Position numbers and translations under genes: made by a program | DNA from: CAVOBC01 sp963693635 | Lineage (GTDB): Bacteria; Pseudomonadota; Gammaproteobacteria; Pseudomonadales; Azotimanducaceae | Assembly (NCBI GenBank): GCA_963693635.1 | Contig: CAVOBC010000338.1 | Location: 1-5,321, forward strand | Length of the DNA stretch: 5,321 nucleotides | Direction: 5' to 3' | Notes under the pieces: generated by a model | The model's database searches: none | The model's input: the letters and a program-made list of their open reading frames with translations, nothing else | What the model was told of the DNA's origin: nothing | Part shown: piece by piece, positions 1 through 4,719 of the stretch | How the letters are laid out: each line of letters opens with the position of its first letter | How positions within the stretch are numbered: position 1 is the first letter of the stretch

Positions 1-1
1 G

Positions 2-130
2 CTGGCCGAGCAAATTGGATTTGCCGCGCAGGCGTCACTCTATTCAGCTATTGGACTGCTGGCAACGGCCGCAATGGCGTACCGGTGGCGCAGATTCTTG
101 TGGCATGGGACTCGCCCCGCAAGCCCCTGA
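2..130 (+). CDS. C-terminal end of a membrane protein, probably an MFS-type transporter (partial)
   Basis: An open frame enters from the left edge and ends at TGA 128-130, giving the last 42 residues. It reads LAEQIGFAAQASLYSAIGLL, then a short hydrophobic continuation, then a strongly basic stretch (YRWRRFLWH) and a Pro-containing end. One hydrophobic helix of about 20 residues followed by a positively charged cytoplasmic tail is what the last transmembrane segment of a major facilitator superfamily transporter looks like. Codon use is GC-rich at third positions, which supports real coding. The start and most of the protein lie outside the window, so neither family nor substrate can be fixed; another multi-pass membrane protein is possible. 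No intrinsic terminator with a T-run follows it. Confidence 0.6.
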   Translation: MAEQIGFAAQASLYSAIGLLATAAMAYRWRRFLWHGTRPASP

Positions 131-187
131 TGCAGGGAGGCGCCGGCGCGAGCGGAAGCGACGATTGACCCTCGTGCCGAGCTCACT

Positions 188-436
188 TCACTCAGAGCTC
201 CAGCCATACCCGCGTGCGGGCCGCAGCGTCATGAACCGCTGGCCCAGATGCCCGTCCCCCGCGACGACCTTCTGTGCGGCTTCAGCGCTGCGGTAGTGGC
301 TGTGAAGCCGCGGTCGCCACGCTCTGGTCGCGGTGCTGCCGAGTTCGCACGGTCCTTCGGCGGTGACATGGAAGGCGGTGGGTCCGCGCTTGTCGATACA
401 CAGCGCCGCCCTGCTGTTCAACTCAAGATGGCGCAT
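188..436 (-). CDS. Small hypothetical protein, doubtful
   Basis: This is an 82-residue open frame on the minus strand, starting at ATG 434-436 and ending in TGA at 188-190. I do not recognise it. The sequence is soluble-looking and rich in Arg, His and Ala (for example HSHYRSAEAAQKVVAGDGHL), with no signal peptide or membrane segment. In its favour, by hand count in the 248-463 part, GC is higher at its third codon positions (about 73%) than at its first (about 66%) or second (about 59%). It would also converge neatly on the upstream gene. Against it, there is no clear Shine-Dalgarno, the gap to the divergent start at 460 is only 23 bases, and an opposing plus-strand frame (248-463) fits the same stretch almost as well. 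The rest of 131-459 shows nothing but short dyads. Confidence 0.28.
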   Translation of the reverse strand: MRHLELNSRAALCIDKRGPTAFHVTAEGPCELGSTATRAWRPRLHSHYRSAEAAQKVVAGDGHLGQRFMTLRPARGYGWSSE

Positions 437-459
437 TTTTTGCCGAGTCGGTCCCGCCG

Positions 460-1251
460 ATGATCTCGAAGACGTGGTACCGCGTTCGCTACCGGATTGC
501 AGGCGGGATGACGGAAGCTGTTCAGACCTACCATGTGCGCTACGAGCAAAGACCGGAATTGCATGGCAATCTCAGGTTGCCAGATCTGTTCCACATCGAA
601 GCCCGGGCGAGGGAGCGTTCTAACGAGCAGTTCGGGGCCTACACGATACCGGTGCACCCCCCGAAGGCATGTACGCAGATCGTTGCAACCCGACTCGGCC
701 AATGGGGGCCTGGGGAATCTCATCCCTTTGCGGTCACGGGAGAGTTCACAGGTTGTATGTGTATCGTTTTCGAGGACAGTGATCGCAACGTTTACATCGC
801 GCACATCAAGCCAGGTAAGTGGGGGGCGAATCAAATGTTGCTGAATGGAGCCGACTTCTTTAACGCCCTGTTCGCTCCCGCGCCACCGGCGGGCACCGCA
901 GGCACAGGGGGCGCAACGGTACCGACATTCTCGTTCCTGAAGCGCGACCCTCAGCCCCCGTTGACCGAGGAGAACAATCGTTTGACGCTTCGTGACGTAC
1001 GGGCAGTTCTGTCGGCCGACATGATCAGCCACGCGCCTCGCATCGAGCGGATGGGTGACGTCGAGCTCTGGCACGGAACTTATCTTCAGGAAGGGCAGCA
1101 GAAGGCAACGCTCCTTGCGAGCAAGCAAGCCGGGTACTGGGGTGTCTACTACCAGACTTGTTGGGGGAATCTCCTCGACGCGGCACGTGTCGACCAACTC
1201 GTCGACCACGTTCGACTCTTCAAGCAACGCGACCGATTTCGTCACACCTAA
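460..1251 (+). CDS. Hypothetical protein with a CheD/BLF1/CNF1-like Thr-Cys-His deamidase motif
   Basis: This 263-residue soluble protein has no signal peptide or membrane helix. Its middle holds AVTGEFTGCMCIVF followed by a beta-turn-beta stretch ending in VYIAHI. That places Thr93, Cys99 and His115 as a possible catalytic triad. In the family, CheD uses Thr21/Cys27/His44 and Burkholderia lethal factor 1 uses Thr88/Cys94/His106, both with Thr six residues before Cys. CNF1 uses a Cys and a His 15 residues later. These enzymes deamidate glutamine side chains in target proteins. A Pro/Ala/Gly/Thr-rich linker (about residues 139-153) separates this core from a C-terminal half ending in an aromatic strand (GYWGVYYQTCW, 225-235). 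ATG 460 is the first in-frame ATG after a stop at 364 but has no good Shine-Dalgarno, so the start is uncertain. The next gene begins 27 bases downstream. Third-position GC in the first 58 codons is about 71% by hand count, lower than the VOC gene (about 82%). The existence of the gene is fairly secure; the deamidase role is inference. Confidence 0.6.
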   Translation: MISKTWYRVRYRIAGGMTEAVQTYHVRYEQRPELHGNLRLPDLFHIEARARERSNEQFGAYTIPVHPPKACTQIVATRLGQWGPGESHPFAVTGEFTGCMCIVFEDSDRNVYIAHIKPGKWGANQMLLNGADFFNALFAPAPPAGTAGTGGATVPTFSFLKRDPQPPLTEENNRLTLRDVRAVLSADMISHAPRIERMGDVELWHGTYLQEGQQKATLLASKQAGYWGVYYQTCWGNLLDAARVDQLVDHVRLFKQRDRFRHT

Positions 1252-1265
1252 CCAGTTCCTTGGCC

Positions 1266-1271
1266 AGGGAG
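1266..1271 (+). promoter_or_regulatory. Ribosome binding site for the broken gene at 1279
   Basis: AGGGAG lies 7 bases before ATG 1279. It is the clearest start signal in the cassette's first half and fixes the beginning of the second gene, which sits in the 27-base gap after the stop of the first. The arrangement suggests co-transcription of the two. Confidence 0.6.
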
Positions 1272-1278
1272 TCAGACT

Positions 1279-2125
1279 ATGCCCACGGATGGTGAGCAAG
1301 CGATCACGGATCGTCTGGGCGCGACCGACGTGCAGATCGGCGACAACGGCAACGGCAACTGCACCCTTGCTGGCGTGCAATTCGACATCTCGAGCGCGGA
1401 GCTTGCCGACGAGGGTCGCCGAATCACCCTCACACCGTCCGCCCCATGCCCGCTTATCGAGCCAGCGACAGAGTTATTCGAGTCAGCGCCTGATGCATCC
1501 CGCAGGCGCTGATCGCGGGTCCGCTTGCGGACATCGACCTCGACGCCATCGCGATCACCGTCTATGTCGGCCTCAACAGTGATCCGGATCTGCCGACCAT
1601 GACCCCCCGGGTCGACGTGACCGCGAGTCTTGCCGGCGACCTGACCATTGTCCGATCGACCATTTCGGTCCACAAGGGGGCGAAGGTCACACTCGGCTAT
1701 TACGCGCTCATCGATGGTGACACGATGTATCACAACCCTTCGGTATCTATCGAGGGCGACACGACTGTGCTTGGTCAAACGGCTCATCTGTCGTTGCGCT
1801 CGGCTAGCCTGACAAGCTGGTTGTTGTCGATTCGCGATGATGCGGGGGTACGTCCAGTGGATATCGCACAGCAGGCCTGCGATGTCGTGCTGCCGCAGCG
1901 TCCGCAACGCAGGAAATTCAACGACAGGCGGCGGACAAAGCGGCGGCGGCCCATGCCGTAAACAAGGCAGTGCACGATGGCAGCGCGGCGGCGAACAGCG
2001 CGGCACAAGGGATCATCGGGGGCGCGAATGCGGCAGCGGGCGCGGCGACGCAGGCCGGACAACAGGCGGCGGCTGCCGCCACCGGGCACAAAATCATAGG
2101 TGGTCTCAAGCATCATGGGTTCTGA
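1279..2125 (+). pseudogene. Beta-rich hypothetical protein with Ala/Gly-rich C-terminus, interrupted by two frameshifts
   Basis: Coding signal runs continuously across three frames. Segment 1 (1279-1512, 77 codons, good Shine-Dalgarno) begins MPTDGEQAITDRLGATDVQI and stops at TGA 1510. Segment 2 is open from 1494 to 1961 in the frame one base back. It carries alternating beta-strand-like sequence such as DIDLDAIAITVYVGL, VDVTASLAGDLTIV and GAKVTLGYYALIDGD. Segment 3 is again one base back, open from 1838 to TGA 2123, and encodes an Ala/Gly-rich tail ending KIIGGLKHHGF. The first shift must lie in 1494-1512 and the second in 1838-1961, most likely near 1885-1895 where protein-like sequence changes frame. 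Each is a -1 step, as if one base were missing. No slippery heptamer is evident at either point, so I read this as mutation or sequence error rather than programmed frameshifting. Repaired, the protein would be about 280 residues. I do not recognise its family. It probably sits in one operon with the 460 gene. Confidence 0.5.
1892..2125 (+). other. Ala/Gly-rich tail segment (glycine-zipper-like) of the broken gene
   Basis: In the frame that ends at TGA 2123 this stretch encodes a long run dominated by Ala, with Gln and Lys at intervals, then a Gly-rich core (GIIGGANAAAGAATQAGQQ) and the end KIIGGLKHHGF. Small residues spaced Gly-x-x-x-Gly/Ala are typical of helices that pack closely or enter membranes. 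GCG/GCC-rich codons give short dyads in the DNA, for example GGCGGC and GCCGCC around 2065-2080. There is no plausible start codon and Shine-Dalgarno of its own, so it is best seen as the C-terminus of the interrupted upstream frame. Confidence 0.45.
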
Positions 2126-2237
2126 ACGCGTGGCGATGAAAGGTAACGGAGCGCCACTTGTGTCCCCTATTCGCATCTCGCGGTGCCGGATTACCGCGCT
2201 GTCGCTCACGGGAACTCATGGCAGCATATTGCTTTAG
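2115..2237 (+). CDS. Possible 40-residue overlapping small ORF, doubtful
   Basis: ATG 2115 overlaps the end of the preceding frame (stop 2123-2125) by 11 bases and runs to TAG 2235-2237. It encodes MGSERVAMKGNGAPLVSPIR followed by 20 more residues with no recognisable domain. An AGGTGG sequence lies 11 bases upstream of the ATG, a weak ribosome binding site, and stop/start overlap would allow translational coupling. A second in-frame ATG at 2136 has no site of its own. The frame is too short for composition to decide, and it could be chance. It is listed because it is the only candidate gene in the 2126-2271 gap. Confidence 0.18.
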   Translation: MGSERVAMKGNGAPLVSPIRISRCRITALSLTGTHGSILL

Positions 2238-2256
2238 TTCCATAAAAGGCTTCGAT

Positions 2257-2262
2257 AGAGGG
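2257..2262 (+). promoter_or_regulatory. Ribosome binding site for a competing start at 2272
   Basis: AGAGGG lies 9 bases before ATG 2272. That frame begins MFDNDVTRAAQAAATNAAWR and looks protein-like for about 20 codons, but it is in a different frame from the repeat-protein gene that starts at 2342. It may mark the original N-terminus of that gene, separated from it by a one-base insertion around 2330-2342, or a short leader frame. Confidence 0.35.
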
Positions 2263-2329
2263 CATTGACGCATGTTTGACAACGACGTGACCCGTGCCGC
2301 GCAGGCGGCAGCAACGAATGCCGCTTGGC

Positions 2330-2333
2330 GAGG
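2330..2333 (+). promoter_or_regulatory. Ribosome binding site deciding the start at 2342
   Basis: GAGG is placed 8 bases before ATG 2342. Earlier in-frame starts (GTG 2294, ATG 2318) have no comparable site and would add only a basic, low-quality N-terminus. The ATG at 2342 is therefore preferred for the repeat protein. Confidence 0.5.
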
Positions 2334-2341
2334 TCAGTACG

Positions 2342-3460
2342 ATGGCGCAGCACCTCTCGGCTGCGCGACAGTTGAAGGCGGAGATCAAGGCGAAGAGACA
2401 GGGCTTCGAGGCGTCGTTGGGCGCCCCCTTCAACGCTGCGCTCGGCCACTTCCAACATACCAAGCGCCTGAGTGCCGACGGCGCCCGTCTGCACTACCAC
2501 GCGCTGTCGGGCATCCCGGTCGAGACCTATCCCGCAGTCGCCAACTCCCTCGTCGCGCAGGGCTATCGGCTGGAGTCCCTGAACGGCTATGAGTTGACCC
2601 ACGCGAGGATGGCGGGGCCCGAACCGCGTCTGTACCTCAATGTGATTTACATGATGGACCCGGGCGTTGCCCGGCAAAGCCAACTCAAGGATGAGATCAA
2701 CGGACGTCGAGGCGAGGTGGAGCGCCTTGAAGCGATGCTGAGGGCCTCCAGGCGGGGGATGGGCGGTCCGTTTCACGCCCCGCCCGGGCTCGAGCAGGCG
2801 ATTCAAGGACAGTCCGTACAGATACGTATCGGCGAAGCGGAGCTGGCGCAGCTAATTTCGAGGCCGACAACAGTTACGTTTCAGGGACTCGATGGCAATG
2901 CAATCGCGGCGAAGGTCACCGAGATGAAGTCGCAGGACTACCTCGCCACGCGCATCAATGCCTACGGGCAGAATGCCAGCATCCGCTATGCGCCGCGCTT
3001 CGATCGTGAGGACAGCGTGGATACACAGGTCGCACTGGGGCTGCCGGTGACCTCGGTCAACTACGATTCTATTCGAGCGAGTGGCAGACGGCTCGTGCGT
3101 CAGGGCCTTGTGTACGTGGCGGGTGATCGCTGGGTGCAGTTAGTGACAGACCGGGCGGGCGGCAAATGGCGCGCTGATAACGACATGAATGCTCAGCAAT
3201 ATCAACAGCGGTTTAACACGCACCTGAATGAAGGGTTCATTCTGTCCGATCTCAATGTCACGGCCGGTCGGGGCGAGCCGCGCTTCAGTGCCGTCTGGGA
3301 CCAGACGCCCTGGTCGGGCTTTCAGGCGAGGCACAATATGACCGAGATGGAGTTGCAGGCTGAGTCGGTCAGATTGGCACTCAGTGGGTACCACCTGTAC
3401 CTGCTTGCGGGCTCTGCGCGCAATGGCATTGCTAATTTTTCTGCTGCGTGGCAGATATAG
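2342..3460 (+). CDS. BTRD1/polyglycine-hydrolase-like repeat protein with two helical segments
   Basis: This 372-residue protein has no signal peptide or membrane helix. Residues 6-36 (QLKAEIKAKRQGFE and around) and 111-137 (LKDEINGRRGEVERLEAML) are charged, probably coiled-coil helices. The rest is built from about five divergent repeat units: around 58-104, 181-220, 241-280, 282-333 and 334-372. The best units read GFILSDLNVTAGRGEPRFSA then VW, and GYHLYLL, a turn, then ANFSAAW. They are joined by a QARHNMTEMELQ helix. This helix, Gly-Tyr/Phe strand, turn, aromatic-Ala-x-Trp strand pattern matches bacterial tandem repeat domain 1, the repeat also found in fungal polyglycine hydrolases and beside bacterial serine hydrolases. 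No hydrolase domain is attached, so binding or scaffolding is more likely than catalysis. The start at 2342 has a GAGG site; a frame starting at 2272 may be its lost N-terminus. Third-position GC is high (about 84% in the first 45 codons). The repeat assignment is fairly sure; the function is unknown. Confidence 0.72.
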   Translation: MAQHLSAARQLKAEIKAKRQGFEASLGAPFNAALGHFQHTKRLSADGARLHYHALSGIPVETYPAVANSLVAQGYRLESLNGYELTHARMAGPEPRLYLNVIYMMDPGVARQSQLKDEINGRRGEVERLEAMLRASRRGMGGPFHAPPGLEQAIQGQSVQIRIGEAELAQLISRPTTVTFQGLDGNAIAAKVTEMKSQDYLATRINAYGQNASIRYAPRFDREDSVDTQVALGLPVTSVNYDSIRASGRRLVRQGLVYVAGDRWVQLVTDRAGGKWRADNDMNAQQYQQRFNTHLNEGFILSDLNVTAGRGEPRFSAVWDQTPWSGFQARHNMTEMELQAESVRLALSGYHLYLLAGSARNGIANFSAAWQI

Positions 3461-3479
3461 CAGGCGACTTGACTGGGAG

Positions 3480-3492
3480 TGTCAGGATGACA
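3480..3492. repeat. Perfect 13-bp dyad TGTCAGGATGACA
   Basis: TGTCA and TGACA arms are separated by three bases, 19 bases after the repeat-protein stop. The dyad is followed by a second GACA within TTTTGGGACAAG. Such clustered TGTCA/GACA words can be the end of an insertion element or a regulator site. No transposase or second copy is visible in the window, so the role is open. Confidence 0.3.
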
Positions 3493-3622
3493 AATTTTGG
3501 GACAAGAGCGAGTTAGCTGAGGATCGAGAGTACCCGTTTGCGGACCATGCGGGACCGATGTAAAACTCAGTGTAGGAATCGTGGCGGGGCGACTGCACCG
3601 CCCTTGCGCACAGCCAATCACT

Positions 3623-3639
3623 TCGACGATGGTCGTCGA
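3623..3639. promoter_or_regulatory. Inverted repeat just upstream of the VOC gene
   Basis: TCGACGA and TCGTCGA form a perfect 7-bp inverted repeat with a 3-base centre, ending 4 bases before the Shine-Dalgarno GAGGAG (3644-3649) of the VOC gene. The position would suit an operator or an RNA hairpin in the leader that limits ribosome access. No convincing -35/-10 pair is seen around it. Confidence 0.3.
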
Positions 3640-3657
3640 GCACGAGGAGTTGACGAC

Positions 3658-4137
3658 ATGCCTGAAATCAATGGAATCGCCCACATCCAGCTTACGGTGA
3701 CGGACATGGAACGCTCGATCCCGTTCTATAAGCGTTTGCTGACCGGCATGGGGCTGACCCTCGTCAACGACACGCCCCGGGGCATCTACGGGGTTGGCGG
3801 GCGAACCGGCATTTCCATTTCGGCAAGCGAGGCGCCGTACGACAACGAACGCTTCAAGCAACGTCATCCCGGCCTGCATCACCTGTGTCTTCGTGCCCGG
3901 AGCCGCCAGGATGTCGACGAGATTCATGACATTGCCGTCGAGATCGGTGCCAACATCGTCCATCCCCCGCAGGAAGACGGATTCGCTCCTGGCTACTACT
4001 CGGTACTCTTTGAAGACCCGGACGGCATCCGCATCGAAGCGAACCACGTGCCCGGCAAGGGCCTGCTTGGACCCGGACTCGGCCAGGTCGGTGGGGCGGA
4101 CACGACGTGGCCGTCGGGACCGCGCGACGAGGCGTAG
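3658..4137 (+). CDS. VOC family protein (glyoxalase/dioxygenase fold)
   Basis: This 159-residue cytoplasmic protein has two beta-alpha-beta-beta-beta modules of the vicinal oxygen chelate superfamily. The N-terminal module starts INGIAHIQLTVTDMERSIPF with metal-ligand candidate His9. The second contains HPGLHHLCLRA (His75) and ends in LFEDPDGIRIEANH with Glu127. His, His and Glu at these points are the usual divalent-metal ligands of glyoxalase/dioxygenase members. Length is typical except for a 29-residue Gly/Pro-rich tail after the second module. The start at ATG 3658 is chosen because GAGGAG lies 8 bases upstream and the domain begins at once; in-frame sequence back to 3538 is not protein-like. 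The gene stands alone, with no same-strand neighbour downstream. The substrate cannot be told from sequence: lactoylglutathione lyase, ring-cleavage dioxygenase and resistance-type proteins share this fold. Confidence 0.88.
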   Translation: MPEINGIAHIQLTVTDMERSIPFYKRLLTGMGLTLVNDTPRGIYGVGGRTGISISASEAPYDNERFKQRHPGLHHLCLRARSRQDVDEIHDIAVEIGANIVHPPQEDGFAPGYYSVLFEDPDGIRIEANHVPGKGLLGPGLGQVGGADTTWPSGPRDEA

Positions 4138-4161
4138 AGCGCGGATCGGCTGGCCGACGAC

Positions 4162-4214
4162 CGCGGCCCCCTTTACCTCCCTCTTACCCCCGCTTACCCC
4201 TGGAGGGGGGCGCG
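4162..4214 (+). terminator. Imperfect GC-rich stem-loop after the VOC gene
   Basis: CGCG (4162-4165) pairs with CGCG (4211-4214), and CCCCC (4167-4171) with GGGGG (4206-4210), with one bulged G. The stem could extend by weak pairs. It encloses the pyrimidine-rich repeats. It begins 24 bases after the VOC stop and ends before the tRNA. No T-run follows on either strand, so if it stops transcription it is not a classical intrinsic terminator. Confidence 0.3.
4171..4200. repeat. Three imperfect 10-bp tandem repeats
   Basis: CTTTACCTCC, CTCTTACCCC and CGCTTACCCC follow each other without gaps. Each copy shares a C-x-(C/T)TTACC(C/T)C(C) pattern. One strand is almost all pyrimidine. They lie in the loop of the stem-loop at 4162-4214, between the VOC gene and the tRNA. 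Confidence 0.6.
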
Positions 4215-4230
4215 AAGTCATTGAATCGAT

Positions 4231-4306
4231 TGGAGCGGGCGACGAGATTCGAACTCGCGACAGCTAGCTTGGGAAGCTAGGGCTCTACCAACTGAGCTAC
4301 ACCCGC
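4231..4306 (-). tRNA. tRNA-Gly (anticodon CCC)
   Basis: The reverse strand folds into a complete 76-base cloverleaf. The acceptor arm GCGGGTG pairs with CGCCCGC (one T-G pair). The D-arm is GCTC/GAGC with loop AGTTGGTA, and the anticodon stem is CTAGC/GCTAG with loop TTCCCAA. The variable loop has five bases, and the T-arm is GCGAG/CTCGT around TTCGAAT. It ends with discriminator T and an encoded CCA. The anticodon CCC (forward bases 4271-4273) reads GGG glycine codons. No clear promoter is seen directly upstream, and no intrinsic terminator follows its 3' end. Confidence 0.97.
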
Positions 4307-4498
4307 GTATCTATAAAACCATGCTGAATCAGTGACTTATGGCGGCTGGCTCCTGTCGGGCTTTGGCCGTTGCCCTAAAGACCCGGAATCGGCCCAAAGA
4401 ATACCCTATTCATCGTCTATCGATACAACTTAAGCGGCTAACCGATGGACCCTGCGAGTCACTTCGGGGCTTCATGGTCTGGGATAGAAACTTGCGTT

Positions 4499-4516
4499 CG
4501 GTGCAGGGATGCACCG
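4499..4516. repeat. Perfect 7-bp hairpin with GGGA loop
   Basis: CGGTGCA (4499-4505) and TGCACCG (4510-4516) are exact complements around GGGA. The hairpin directly abuts a second one at 4517-4537. Both lie in the 287-base gene-free gap between the tRNA and the terminator. Confidence 0.45.
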
Positions 4517-4537
4517 CCATTTTCGGCAAGAAAATGG
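4517..4537. repeat. Perfect 8-bp hairpin with GGCAA loop
   Basis: CCATTTTC (4517-4524) and GAAAATGG (4530-4537) pair exactly around GGCAA. Together with the hairpin at 4499-4516 it forms a back-to-back pair with no spacer, which is unlikely to be chance in non-coding sequence. No T-run follows on either strand, so these are not terminators. Confidence 0.45.
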
Positions 4538-4593
4538 GAGGTTGTTTTGCGACCCGACTCCCGATAGTTGTCAGGACGACATTTGCGGAAATG

Positions 4594-4621
4594 AAAAAGG
4601 GCTCCGCCAGGGAGCCCTTTT
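4594..4621 (-). terminator. Intrinsic terminator of the PuuD-like gene (bidirectional)
   Basis: AAAAGGGCTCC (4595-4605) and GGAGCCCTTTT (4611-4621) are perfectly complementary around a 5-base loop. On the minus strand the stem ends in five T's, about 100 bases after the stop of the PuuD-like gene, which is its natural terminator. Four T's on the plus strand mean it could also stop plus-strand transcripts. It separates the PuuD-like gene from the tRNA, so the tRNA needs its own promoter in 4307-4593. Confidence 0.85.
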
Positions 4622-4719
4622 ATCAATCAACGTACGCATCTACTGATGCTGGCGTAGCCAGGGACCGCCACGCGATCCCTGCAACAACACTCTTAAAGAA
4701 GCGCCTGTCAAAAAGCGCC

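Noticed and set aside
248..463. Plus-strand 71-codon frame with ATGA overlap to the start at 460
   Set aside because: Not listed as a gene: there is no ribosome binding site, the product is Arg/Ser/Gly-rich and low quality, and third-position GC is below first-position GC. It is kept as a finding because of the overlap.
418..1380. Minus-strand open frame of 320 codons opposite the deamidase-like gene
   Set aside because: It is antisense to a frame with coherent motifs. Its own sequence is rich in Arg and Cys without domain features, and it spans the border of two plus-strand genes.
1272..2006. Long minus-strand open frame (244 codons) across the broken gene
   Set aside because: Its translation is Arg- and Pro-rich with no protein-like pattern. 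The plus strand has a good ribosome binding site and beta-strand-like sequence over the same DNA. It is the antisense shadow of a GC-rich gene.
2218..2246. ATGGCA and CATAAA with 17-base spacing as a promoter
   Set aside because: Each hexamer matches the sigma-70 consensus at only four of six positions. Such pairs are common by chance.
3322..4221. Minus-strand open frame of 299 codons over the VOC gene
   Set aside because: It runs across the end of the repeat protein, an intergenic gap and the clearly recognisable VOC gene. It is a shadow of GC-rich coding.
1..4230. tRNA-Gly as an integration site flanking the cassette
   Set aside because: No second copy of the tRNA 3' end and no integrase gene is seen in the window, and a chromosomal-looking VOC gene lies between the tRNA and the cassette.
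4310..4315. TATAGA on the minus strand as the tRNA -10 box
   Set aside because: A start seven bases on would fall inside the mature tRNA, so it cannot serve that gene.
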